Assembly (NCBI GenBank): GCA_030612705.1
Contig: JAUWNI010000030.1
Location: 1 to 36,370, forward strand
DNA: 36,370 bases
Source of the DNA: Phycisphaerae bacterium
GTDB lineage: Bacteria; Planctomycetota; Phycisphaerae; UBA1845; Fen-1342
Direction: 5' to 3'
Made by a program: the position numbers and the translations under genes. Of the stretch, positions 1 to 8,480 are shown piece by piece; the first letter of the stretch is position 1; each line of letters opens with the position of its first letter. Under the pieces are notes generated by a model, which worked only from the letters and a program-made list of their open reading frames with translations, searched no databases and was not told where the DNA came from.

Positions 1-421
1 GGCCCCAATCCCATCCCAAACGACAAGTCGCCGCCGAGCTCCGATCATCAAACCACCCGCGCTCACCAGTTGGACGATTCCGTGCGAGCGGAGACGGATC
101 GGCGTGTCGGAGACGTGGAGCCTAAGTCCGACAGACTGCTAGCACACCCCCAGTCGTGCCACCCGCTCATGGCACCTAGTTGCCGTGAAGATCAGTTACT
201 CGCCGACCAAGCCGCCGACCGCGTCACCGCTGGCGTCGCCACGCGAGGCGCGGTATCTTGCCCAACATAAGCGATGAGGCGTTTGCAGTCGACGATTCCT
301 GGCGCGCAATTATTACCCCAGTGTGTCCGCCGCACGACGGGACGGCGATGATCGCACCCGCGTGCCGGCGAGCATGCCGCTGGCGAGCGTGACCGGAACG
401 AGTCGTCGGAAAGGATCACGG
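1..421. other. upstream non-coding stretch
   Basis: No convincing gene is visible here. Short open frames exist on both strands, but none has a Shine-Dalgarno site or recognisable protein content. The stretch is less GC-rich near 285-320, where TTGCAG (283-288) and an AT-rich patch (308-315) could be part of a promoter for the downstream operon, but spacing and match are poor and I do not call one. The only clear signal is GGAAAGGA at 408-415, the ribosome binding site of the first gene. Confidence 0.5.
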
Positions 422-2317
422 ATGAGCACGACCCCCAGGCACGAGATCCTTCAAGACAACCCCGGGACGCGTGCCTGTCTGCTCGGAAACCTGGCCATCG
501 TGCGCGGGGCCCTGGAAGCCGGAGTGCAGTTCTTCTCCTGCTACCCCGGGACCCCCTCCTCCGAAATCGGCGACACCTTCGCCCGAATCGCCAAAGACGC
601 GGACGTCCTGTTCGAGTACTCGGTCAACGAGAAGATCACCGTCGAGATCGCGTTCGCCGCCAGCCTCGCCGGGGCGCGGTCCATGTGCGGCATGAAGCAC
701 CTCGGCCTAGCCTACGCCAATGATCCGATCTCCACGATGCCCTACATCGGCGTCGAGGGCGGCATGGTCATCGTTTCGGCCGGCGACCCCTCCGCCATCA
801 CCAGTCCCAACGAACAGGACCAGCGGCACTTCAGCCGCTACCTGTACTACCCGGTCTTTGACCCCGCCACGCCCGAAGACGCCCGGCAAATGACGCGGTA
901 CGCGTTCGAGCTCTCCGAGACAACCCACCTGCCCGTGATCGTGCGCCCCACGACGCGCGTATGTCACAGCAGCGGCATGGTCGAGCTCGGCCCCCTACCG
1001 AGCGGCAAGAACGAAATCCGCTTCACGAAGGACCCGCCCCGCTACGTGCCTATCCCCGGCAATGTCCGGCGCATGCGCAAGGAACTGACCGAACGTTTCC
1101 GACGCGCCGAGGAGTTGCTGCAAACCTCGGACTTCTTCCCCCACTCGGGCAGCGGCCGCCGCGGGATCATCGCGGGCGGCGTCGCGTACGCCTACGCGGC
1201 ACAAGTTATCGAGGATCTGAATCTCCGCGAGCAAGTGAGCTTGCAGCAGATCGGCGCGTACCCGATCCCCGAATCTCTGCTGCGCAATTTCCTCGAGTCG
1301 GTGGACTCTGTGTTGGTGGTCGAAGAGTTGACGCCGCTCATAGAGGAGTGGGTAAGCGTCTCCGCGCTCCGTAACGGTCGACATATCCCCATCCTCGGCA
1401 AGCACAGCGGCCATTTTCCGATGGAGTTTGAGTACTCCCCGGATGTTGTCGAGGACGCCGTTCGCGACTTCCTGAACCTCGACCGGCGCAAGAAGCTCTC
1501 CGTAAGCGTCCCCGAGCTGCCGCCGCGGCCGCCCGTGCTTTGCCCCGGCTGCCCGCACCGGACGAGCTTCTATCTCGTCGGCAGCGTATTCGGCAAACGC
1601 ACGGTCTACTGCAACGACATCGGCTGCTACACGCTCGGATACGGCGAGCCGCTGCACGCCTGCGACACGTTGCTCTGTATGGGCTCGTCGATCACGCAGG
1701 CCTGCGGGCTCGCCCGCGTGACGGGCCGCCGAACCGTAGCCTACATCGGCGATTCGACGTTCTTCCACAGCGGGCTGCCCGCACTGGTCAACGCTGTCCA
1801 GGCCGACGACCCCGTCACAATCGTCATACTCGACAACTACATCACCGCCATGACCGGCTTTCAGCCCAGCTTGACCACACCCGATCAGGCCTCAGAAGGA
1901 ATCCGGCAAACCGCGCCACGCACGGTCAACACCGACGCCGACTGCGGTCGAATCGAACAGGCGGTGCGCGGCCTCGGCGTGCGCGAGGTGTACTCGGTCG
2001 ATCCGTTTGACGAACAGACCACACTCGCCGCTCTCAAACAAGCCAAGGCGGGCACGGGGCTGAACGTCGTCGTGTGCCATGCTCCCTGTGTCGTCGACCG
2101 GCGACGGCGGGCCAAGTCCGAGGGGCGTACGCCCTTCGTGATCGATCAGGAGCTGTGCAACGCCTGCTCGCTGTGCGTCCGCGTGCTAGGCTGCCCCGCG
2201 ATTACGATTGCCGAGGGGAAATACGAAATCGACCAGGACCTCTGCGACGGCTGTGAGCTATGTGCCCGTGTCTGCCAGCACGATGCCATCAAACCGGCCA
2301 CGACGGAGAAGATGTAA
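422..2317 (+). CDS. iorA: indolepyruvate:ferredoxin oxidoreductase, alpha subunit
   Basis: This is the 631-residue large subunit of a thiamine-diphosphate enzyme that decarboxylates aryl- or other 2-oxoacids to acyl-CoA and passes electrons to ferredoxin. The N-terminal pyrimidine-binding part shows the family signature around FFSCYPGTPSSEI. The TPP-binding part has GDSTFF near residue 443 and DNYITAMTG near 471, after the CPGCPH and CNDIGCY motifs. The C-terminus carries two ferredoxin clusters (CNACSLC...CP and CDGCELCARVC). Length is normal for IorA. An upstream GTG at 323 keeps the frame open, but ATG at 422 is chosen because GGAAAGGA lies 6 bases before it and the family begins just there. 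It is followed directly by iorB. The true 2-oxoacid is not determined by sequence; in this cluster it need not be indolepyruvate. Confidence 0.92.
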   Translation: MSTTPRHEILQDNPGTRACLLGNLAIVRGALEAGVQFFSCYPGTPSSEIGDTFARIAKDADVLFEYSVNEKITVEIAFAASLAGARSMCGMKHLGLAYANDPISTMPYIGVEGGMVIVSAGDPSAITSPNEQDQRHFSRYLYYPVFDPATPEDARQMTRYAFELSETTHLPVIVRPTTRVCHSSGMVELGPLPSGKNEIRFTKDPPRYVPIPGNVRRMRKELTERFRRAEELLQTSDFFPHSGSGRRGIIAGGVAYAYAAQVIEDLNLREQVSLQQIGAYPIPESLLRNFLESVDSVLVVEELTPLIEEWVSVSALRNGRHIPILGKHSGHFPMEFEYSPDVVEDAVRDFLNLDRRKKLSVSVPELPPRPPVLCPGCPHRTSFYLVGSVFGKRTVYCNDIGCYTLGYGEPLHACDTLLCMGSSITQACGLARVTGRRTVAYIGDSTFFHSGLPALVNAVQADDPVTIVILDNYITAMTGFQPSLTTPDQASEGIRQTAPRTVNTDADCGRIEQAVRGLGVREVYSVDPFDEQTTLAALKQAKAGTGLNVVVCHAPCVVDRRRRAKSEGRTPFVIDQELCNACSLCVRVLGCPAITIAEGKYEIDQDLCDGCELCARVCQHDAIKPATTEKM

Positions 2318-2977
2318 ATGAACCCCGCTGACCGCCAACAGAATCGACCCGGCTGGCGAATACTCATCGCGGGCACCGGCGGCCAGGGTGTCCTCACCGC
2401 CGCTCGTTTGCTGTGCGAGTGCTTCGCACAACTCGGCCACCAGGTCGTCAGCGGTCAGCTACACGGGATGGCACAGCGTGGCGGCGCCGTGCAATCGTCA
2501 GTAATCATCGACGGCGGCTCCAGCCCCGTTATCCCCAGCGGCCGCGCCGATTTCGTCGTGGGTTTCGAACCGGTCGAGACCGCGCGGGCCCTGCCGTTCG
2601 TGTCTCGCCACACGACGGTCTACATGAACACCGCCCCGGTCGTTCCCTACGTTCTGGCACAGCGCGCCGCGTTGAAGAAAGAGCAGGCCCAGTATCCCGA
2701 TGTGCAACAGCTCGCTGACGGCGTCCGAGCCGTAGCATCCCGCACATTCGCCTTCGACGCCACGCAGCGAGCCGCCCGCGCCGGCTCCGTCAGAGCGCTG
2801 AACATGGTCATGCTCGGCTGCCTGCTCGGCTCGGGCTCCTTGCCCTGCTCGGCCGAGGACTTCTGGAACATCGTCGCCAAGCGAATGCCGGCGGCGCTTG
2901 GGGAAGCCAACACCAAGGCGTTCCGCGGTGGCACCGATCTCGCCGCGGAACTCCAGGTCGGGGGAGCAACGCCATGA
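2318..2977 (+). CDS. iorB: indolepyruvate:ferredoxin oxidoreductase, beta subunit
   Basis: A 219-residue partner of IorA from the pyruvate:ferredoxin oxidoreductase gamma-domain family. The N-terminal GTGGQGVLTAARLL motif and the HGMAQRGGAVQSSV segment are diagnostic; this subunit supplies the CoA-side domain of the alpha-beta enzyme. The ATG follows the iorA stop codon with no gap (TAA then ATG), with GGAG about 9 bases upstream, so the two are translated together. Its stop overlaps the start of the next gene (ATGA at 2974-2977), which ties the oxidoreductase to the HyuA/HyuB pair. Length is normal for IorB. Confidence 0.9.
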   Translation: MNPADRQQNRPGWRILIAGTGGQGVLTAARLLCECFAQLGHQVVSGQLHGMAQRGGAVQSSVIIDGGSSPVIPSGRADFVVGFEPVETARALPFVSRHTTVYMNTAPVVPYVLAQRAALKKEQAQYPDVQQLADGVRAVASRTFAFDATQRAARAGSVRALNMVMLGCLLGSGSLPCSAEDFWNIVAKRMPAALGEANTKAFRGGTDLAAELQVGGATP

Positions 2978-5088
2978 GCCTCAAGGTAGGCATCGACGTA
3001 GGTGGGACGTTCACCGACTTCCTGGTCACCCAGCCGGGCGACGAGCCCCGCATCTACAAGGTCCTCTCGACACCCGCCGACCCTTCCGTCGGCCTGGTCA
3101 ACGGCCTGGAGGAAATCGCCGCGAGCATGAACCTCTCGCTGAGCGCGCTGGCCCGCTCGATCGAGACGATCGTCCACGGCACGACCGTCACGACCAACGC
3201 TGTCCTCACCCACACCGGTGCGAAGACCGGCCTGCTGACAACGCACGGCGTCCGCGACGCACTCGAGATGCGCCGCGGCATTCGCGAAGAGCAATACAAT
3301 AACCGCTACACCAACGTCGCGCCACTCGTCCCACGCTATCTGCGCATGCCGATCAGGGGTCGCTTGAACTACCACGGCGACGTGCTCCAGCCGCTGAAAC
3401 TCGACGATATCCGCCAGGCGCTGCAACTGTTCAAAGACGAGCAGGTCGAGGCGGTGGCGATCTGTTTCATGAATTCCTTCGCCAACGCCGAGCACGAGCA
3501 ACAGGCGGCCGAACTCGTCCGAAGCGAAATGCCCGACGCCTACCTGACCGTCTCGGCCGACTTCCTGCCCTCGATCCGTTTCTACGACCGTGTCAGCTCC
3601 ACCGTGCTCAACTCGTACGTCGGCCCCAAGCTCAGCTCATGCGTCGACCGTCTCCAGTCGCGACTGAAGGAGATCGCGTTCGGCGGCGTCCTGCTCATCA
3701 TGCAATCCAACGGCGGCGTCATGAGCCCGCAGGTGGCCCACGCCAGCCCGGCCCGCACCCTACTCTCCGGCCCCGCCGCCGGACCCGAGGCCGGTCTCGG
3801 CTACGTCCGCGTGCATGGACACGAGAGTTGCATCACTGTCGATATGGGCGGGACCAGCTTCGACGCGGCACTCGTGCGCGACGGCACGCCCAGCGTCGTC
3901 ACCGAAGGCGAGATCAACCGCCACCGCATCGCACTGCCGATGCTCGACATCGTCACCATCGGCGCTGGCGGCGGCAGCATCGGCTGGATCGACGAAGGCG
4001 GGCTGCTGCGTCTGGGACCGCAAAGCGCGGGGGCCGATCCCGGACCGGCCTGCTACGGCAAGGGCGGCACTCTGCCAACCTGCACCGACGCCGACCTGGT
4101 TCTAGGTTATCTCGATCCAGACTTCTTCGCCGGCGGCAAGATCAAACTCGACCAGCAGGCCGCCGTCGACGCCATCACGCAACACATCGCTAGGCCGCTC
4201 GGGTTGCCGCTCGAAGAAGCCGCGGCCGGAATGTACCGCGTCATCAGCACGAACATGGCCCAGGGCGTGCGCGAGATCTCCATCAAGCGCGGCAATGACC
4301 CGCGCGAGGTCCCCATGGTCGCGGCCGGCGGCGCGGGCCCGCTGCACGCCTGCATGATCTGCCAAGAACTCGATATTCCACTCTTCATTGTGCCGCGCGA
4401 GTCATCCATCTTCTGCGCCGCCGGCATGCTGATGAGCGACCTGCGACACGATTTCGTCTCCTCCTTCGTCTCGGTCTTCGACGATCTCGATTGGCCCCGG
4501 CTGCAAACGCTCATCAGCGAGACGATTCAGGAAGGTACCGCCCTGTTGACGCAAGAGAGCATCCCCGAGCAGCGCCGGCGTTTCTCACTCATCCTCGATT
4601 GCAGATACGTGAAGCAATACCACGAGGTGTCACTACCCGTGGCCCTCGACACCATCCACGCCGCCGACGCAAGTACGATTGCCGCGGCCTTTCACGTCGA
4701 GCACAAGCGTATGTACGGCTACTCGCTCGAAGAGGAAGGCGCGCCCATCGAGCTGATCAACGTCCGCCTGCGTGCCACCGGCCTCACCGAGAAGCCCGCC
4801 TACGCCGAAGAGCCCTATGCCGGCCGCGACGCTGGCGATGCCCTCAAGGGCGAGCGGCGCGCCTACGTCCCCGAAGACCGCGCCTCCAGATTCGTCTCCG
4901 TCTACGACGGACACAAGACCCGTCACGGAAACCACATAGCCGGACCGGCACTAATCGAGCAAGTAAACACAACGCTGTTGCTGACGGCTTCGTATGACTG
5001 CCTTTGCGACAGTTATGGCAGTTTTGTTGTCTATCGCAAAGGACACGAGGACCGGCTTTCGGCACCCTTGCAGGAGATGCTCACATGA
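2974..5088 (+). CDS. hydantoinase/oxoprolinase family protein, subunit A (HyuA-type ATPase)
   Basis: A 704-residue member of the HyuA / N-methylhydantoinase A / 5-oxoprolinase N-half family, which uses ATP to phosphorylate a cyclic amide, ketone enolate or carboxylate so that the B subunit can open or carboxylate it. The actin-like ATPase phosphate loop VGIDVGGTFTDF is at the N-terminus, IVHGTTVTTNAV follows near residue 70, and a second nucleotide-site stretch VDMGGTSFDAALV lies near residue 290. Known relatives include ATP-dependent hydantoinases, caprolactamase, and acetone or acetophenone carboxylases, so the substrate cannot be read from this subunit alone. Start ATG 2974 overlaps the iorB stop by ATGA; the stop overlaps the HyuB start the same way. 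Confidence 0.88.
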   Translation: MSLKVGIDVGGTFTDFLVTQPGDEPRIYKVLSTPADPSVGLVNGLEEIAASMNLSLSALARSIETIVHGTTVTTNAVLTHTGAKTGLLTTHGVRDALEMRRGIREEQYNNRYTNVAPLVPRYLRMPIRGRLNYHGDVLQPLKLDDIRQALQLFKDEQVEAVAICFMNSFANAEHEQQAAELVRSEMPDAYLTVSADFLPSIRFYDRVSSTVLNSYVGPKLSSCVDRLQSRLKEIAFGGVLLIMQSNGGVMSPQVAHASPARTLLSGPAAGPEAGLGYVRVHGHESCITVDMGGTSFDAALVRDGTPSVVTEGEINRHRIALPMLDIVTIGAGGGSIGWIDEGGLLRLGPQSAGADPGPACYGKGGTLPTCTDADLVLGYLDPDFFAGGKIKLDQQAAVDAITQHIARPLGLPLEEAAAGMYRVISTNMAQGVREISIKRGNDPREVPMVAAGGAGPLHACMICQELDIPLFIVPRESSIFCAAGMLMSDLRHDFVSSFVSVFDDLDWPRLQTLISETIQEGTALLTQESIPEQRRRFSLILDCRYVKQYHEVSLPVALDTIHAADASTIAAAFHVEHKRMYGYSLEEEGAPIELINVRLRATGLTEKPAYAEEPYAGRDAGDALKGERRAYVPEDRASRFVSVYDGHKTRHGNHIAGPALIEQVNTTLLLTASYDCLCDSYGSFVVYRKGHEDRLSAPLQEMLT

Positions 5089-6839
5089 ACGAGGTCGACC
5101 CGATCCTGCTGTCGGTATTCGCGCGAGCGTTCAAGTCGCTCACCGACGAGATGAGCATCTCTCTGCAAAAAACCACACGCTCGCCGATCCTCTGCGAGGC
5201 CAAGGACTTCGTCACCGGCATCTACGACGCGCGCGGCGATATGCTCGAACAGACCGAGAACCTCCCGATTCTCTCCTTCTCACTCGGGCCGGTTTGCAAG
5301 TACATCATCGATTACTTCGGCGACGACATCCATCCCGGCGACATCCTCTTCCACAACGACGTCTTCAGCATGGGCAATCAAAACAACGACGTCGCCGTCT
5401 ACAAACCAATCTTCCGCGAAGACACGCTGGTCGCCTGGTCCGCGTGCAAGGGACATCAGGCCGACATCGGCGGCGCCGTCGCGGGCGGCTACAACCCAAA
5501 CGCCACCGAAGTGTGGCAGGAGGCCCTGCGCATCCCCCCGGTCAAGGTTTACGACCGCGGCAAGCTGCGCAAGGACGTCTGGGACCTGATCTTTGCCAAC
5601 ATCCGCTTCGACATCGTGCAGCAGGACATGCGCGCGCAGATCGGCTCATGCATCGTCGGCGAGCGCCGCATGTTGCATCTGCTCGAGAAGTACGGCCGCG
5701 AGTGCTTCGAGACGCACAAGCGGGCACTTTTCGCCTCGACCCGCAGAATGATGGAAGCCGAGATCGGCACCATTCCCAACGGCGAGTACCGTGGCGAGGC
5801 CACTGTCTACTACGATGGCAAGAACCGGGGGAAGCAGTACAAGATCCGCGTGAAGATCGCTGTCGAAGACAAGCACATTACGTTTGACTACTCCGACACC
5901 GACGCACAGTCGGACGCATTTGTCAACGGCACCTACACTTCCAGCGCCTCGGCTGCGGTGTTGACTTTCCTGCAAATGGTCAACCCCGACATCCCGCACA
6001 ACCAGGGCATGGTCGAACCCATCGAGATCATCATTCCCCAAGGGACCATTCTCAACGCGGCCTATCCCGCCGCCACGACCTATGGCAACCACCTGTGTCC
6101 ACCAAACGCGGACGCCATCGCCCGCGCCCTGGCCCCGGCCATTCCCGACCGCGTCACCGCCGGCTGGAACCACCTGCTCTGCTCGCTCACGACCGGCCGA
6201 GACCCACGCAAGGACGACAAGTACGTCGACATCTGCTTCATGGGGCTCAAGGGCGGCTCCGGCGCCCTCCGCGGCGTCGACGGCTACGACCACATCGGCA
6301 TGATCGACGCTTCCGGCGGACTGCTCGACCAGGACTATGAAATGTTCGAGCAGCAGACGCCACACGTGCTGATCCGCCACGAATACCTCTGCGACTCCGC
6401 CGGCCCTGGGCGATGGCGCGGCGGCCTGGGTGTCGAGACCATATTCGGGATCGGCGCTGACAATACACAACTGGTCATCTTTGGTGACGGCGACGTCGAG
6501 CCCGCGTTCGGGCTGCACGGCGGCGGCAGCGGTAGCTTGAATGCCATCAAGCTGCGCTACCCTGACGGAAAGGAACACACGCCGCTCAGCCTCGACCTGA
6601 TCACCGGCGTGCACAAGGGCACCGTCTATCACCAACTCGCCGGCGGCGGCGGCGGCTACGGCAATCCCAAAGACCGCCCCGCGGAACTCGTCGCCGATGA
6701 CGTGCGCAACGGCGTCGTCTCCGCACAAGCCGCCCGCGAAGCATATGGCGTGGCCCTGAACGAACGGACTCGTGAAGTGGACCATGATGCGACATCCCGC
6801 TTGCGGGAAGAGAACGGGCGCGGGAGCAAGAGCGCCTGA
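5085..6839 (+). CDS. hydantoinase/oxoprolinase family protein, subunit B (HyuB-type)
   Basis: A 584-residue HyuB-type catalytic partner. ATG 5085 is chosen over upstream in-frame codons because AGGAG (5072-5076) sits 8 bases before it, it overlaps the HyuA stop as ATGA, and the family begins with MNEVDPI-like text. The core shows the family pattern HND...DVAV...GHQADIGG and a glycine-rich C-terminal end (GGGGGYGNP). In typical HyuB proteins and in acetone carboxylase the metal site uses an HxxD pair (GGTHLPD) plus a later His. Here that segment reads GNQNND, so the first His is Gln99; Asp102 and His124 are kept. This suggests a diverged metal site and possibly a different substrate. The last codons overlap a small TCCCGC/GCGGGA palindrome (6795-6808). 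Confidence 0.86.
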   Translation: MNEVDPILLSVFARAFKSLTDEMSISLQKTTRSPILCEAKDFVTGIYDARGDMLEQTENLPILSFSLGPVCKYIIDYFGDDIHPGDILFHNDVFSMGNQNNDVAVYKPIFREDTLVAWSACKGHQADIGGAVAGGYNPNATEVWQEALRIPPVKVYDRGKLRKDVWDLIFANIRFDIVQQDMRAQIGSCIVGERRMLHLLEKYGRECFETHKRALFASTRRMMEAEIGTIPNGEYRGEATVYYDGKNRGKQYKIRVKIAVEDKHITFDYSDTDAQSDAFVNGTYTSSASAAVLTFLQMVNPDIPHNQGMVEPIEIIIPQGTILNAAYPAATTYGNHLCPPNADAIARALAPAIPDRVTAGWNHLLCSLTTGRDPRKDDKYVDICFMGLKGGSGALRGVDGYDHIGMIDASGGLLDQDYEMFEQQTPHVLIRHEYLCDSAGPGRWRGGLGVETIFGIGADNTQLVIFGDGDVEPAFGLHGGGSGSLNAIKLRYPDGKEHTPLSLDLITGVHKGTVYHQLAGGGGGYGNPKDRPAELVADDVRNGVVSAQAAREAYGVALNERTREVDHDATSRLREENGRGSKSA

Positions 6840-6853
6840 CAGAACAAGGGTGA

Positions 6854-6897
6854 CACGGGCGTCCCGCCCACGCGAGTCTCAGGCGAGACGCCCAAGC
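6854..6897. repeat. palindromic intergenic repeat between hyuB-type gene and acyl-CoA dehydrogenase
   Basis: GGGCGTC (6857-6863) and GACGCCC (6887-6893) form an inverted pair around a 23-base middle. There is no T-run, so it does not look like a simple terminator. From general memory, GGGCGTC/GACGCCC palindromes are common dispersed repeats in Phycisphaerae-type planctomycete genomes; I cannot check copy number here. It splits the HyuB and acyl-CoA dehydrogenase genes. Confidence 0.5.
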
Positions 6898-6930
6898 CAC
6901 ATAATTATGCTGGCAATCCTAGGTGAAGAG

Positions 6931-8061
6931 ATGAACTTCGAGCTATCGCAGGAACAACGAATCCTGCGCGAAACACTCGCCCGGTTCTCTGACGAGCGGA
7001 TCAAACCACGCGCCGCCGCCATCGACGAAGCCGGCGAGTTCCCCCACGAACTGTTCATGGAGCTAGCCGATCTCGGCTTCTTCGGGTTACGTTATCCCGA
7101 GTCCCTCGGCGGGTCCGGCGTCGATACCCTCACGTACTGCCTTGCCATCGGCGAGATCGCGCGCGGCTCGCTCGCCCTCGCCGCCGCCGCCGCCATGCAA
7201 TCGTTGATGGGGACCCATTTCCTGCACCGCTTCGGAAACGAAGCAATCCACGAGCGGTTGCTCAAACCCGCGATCCTGGGTGATAAGATCGGCACAATCT
7301 GCATCACCGAACCGGACGCCGGCAGCGACCTGTCCGCCATCGCGACCTCGGCCGAGAAGGTCGACGGCGGCTACCGCCTTAACGGGCAAAAAACGTGGAT
7401 CACCTCGGCGCCCGTGGCAGACTTCTTCACAGTCTTCGCCCGCACCGGACAGGACAAACGCCTGACCATTTTCCTCGTCGAAAGAGACTCCCCCGGACTA
7501 AACGTCGGCCGGGCGATCGAGAAAATGGGTGTCCGGGCCTCGCTGATCTCGGAGGTGTTCTTCGAAGACTGCTTCGTTCCCGAGGACCATCGGCTCGGCG
7601 ATGAAGGGCGAGGCGAAAGCGGCCTGCGCGAGATCCTGGACGAAATCCGCATCATGACCGGCGCCCTGGCGATCGGTGTGGCTCGGGCGGCCCTCGACGA
7701 GGCCGTGCAGTACGCCGCCCAACGACAGCAGTTCGGCCGACCGATCAACCGCTTCCAGGCCATTCAGATGCACCTGGCCGAGATGGCCACTGACCTCGAG
7801 GCCACGACCCGGCTCGTGCACTACACCGCCTGGCTAAAGGACACCGGCGCGCCGTACCATCGCGAAGCGGCGATGGCCAAGCTCTTCGCCAGCGAACGCG
7901 CCATCGACATCTGCGACAAGGCCACCCGCGTTCTCGGATCATACGGATTCGCCATGGAGTTCGCCGCCCAGCGCTACTTTCGCGATATCCGCTTCACCCT
8001 CTACGGTGGCGGCACTAACGAAATCCTGAAGACGATCATCGCCAAGCAGTTGATGCAGTGA
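6931..8061 (+). CDS. acyl-CoA dehydrogenase
   Basis: A 376-residue FAD-dependent acyl-CoA dehydrogenase that introduces a 2,3 double bond in an acyl-CoA and passes electrons to ETF or a related carrier. Family marks are ITEPDAGSDLSAI (FAD contact), QKTWITSA, RQQFGRPI and the C-terminal YGGGTNEILK. In medium- and short-chain enzymes the base is the Glu of YEGT; here that position is Gly. The likely base is Glu257 (ALDEAVQYAAQRQQFG), the place used in isovaleryl- and long-chain acyl-CoA dehydrogenases. ATG 6931 is chosen because AGGTGAAG (6921-6928) lies just upstream; the alternative ATG 6907 has no such site. The two B12-mutase genes follow directly, so its product or substrate probably belongs to a branched or carboxylated acyl-CoA route. 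Confidence 0.9.
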   Translation: MNFELSQEQRILRETLARFSDERIKPRAAAIDEAGEFPHELFMELADLGFFGLRYPESLGGSGVDTLTYCLAIGEIARGSLALAAAAAMQSLMGTHFLHRFGNEAIHERLLKPAILGDKIGTICITEPDAGSDLSAIATSAEKVDGGYRLNGQKTWITSAPVADFFTVFARTGQDKRLTIFLVERDSPGLNVGRAIEKMGVRASLISEVFFEDCFVPEDHRLGDEGRGESGLREILDEIRIMTGALAIGVARAALDEAVQYAAQRQQFGRPINRFQAIQMHLAEMATDLEATTRLVHYTAWLKDTGAPYHREAAMAKLFASERAIDICDKATRVLGSYGFAMEFAAQRYFRDIRFTLYGGGTNEILKTIIAKQLMQ

Positions 8062-8081
8062 GTCAGAGACGGACCGAACCG

Positions 8082-8480
8082 ATGAACAGCGGCAAGAAAA
8101 CCCGTATCCTAGTGGCCAAGCCCGGATTGGATGGGCACGACGTCGGCGCGAAGATCGTCGTGCGCGCCTTGATGGAGGCCGGCTTCGACGTGATCTACAC
8201 CGGTTTGAGGAAGTCCCCGGAACAGATCGTCCGCACCGCGTGCGATGAGGATGTGAGCGTGCTGGGCCTGTCGGTTCTTTCCGGCTCGCACATGCCCATC
8301 TGCCGACGAATCAAAGACCTGCTCCACGAGCACGGCCTGAGCGACATCCTCTGGCTGGTCGGCGGAAACGTCCCCCAGAAGGATCACGACGAACTGAAAT
8401 CGCTCGGCGTTGACGCCGTCTTCGCCGTGGGAACACCAACCCAGGTCATGGTCGATTTTATTCGTGAGAGAGTGTCATGA
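8082..8480 (+). CDS. methylmalonyl-CoA mutase-type B12-binding subunit
   Basis: A 132-residue cobalamin-binding subunit, equivalent to the C-terminal domain of methylmalonyl-CoA mutase. The text RILVAKPGLDGHDVGAKIV contains the DxHxxG motif whose His binds cobalt in base-off form. GLSVLSGSH and LVGGNVP complete the B12 fold. ATG 8082 is chosen because it gives the usual short leader; GTG 8058, overlapping the preceding stop, is an alternative. The stop overlaps the start of the large subunit by ATGA (8477-8480), so the two chains should be made together. Separate small and large chains are typical of archaeal and many anaerobic bacterial mutases. No MeaB-type GTPase chaperone or epimerase gene is in the window. 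Confidence 0.9.
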   Translation: MNSGKKTRILVAKPGLDGHDVGAKIVVRALMEAGFDVIYTGLRKSPEQIVRTACDEDVSVLGLSVLSGSHMPICRRIKDLLHEHGLSDILWLVGGNVPQKDHDELKSLGVDAVFAVGTPTQVMVDFIRERVS

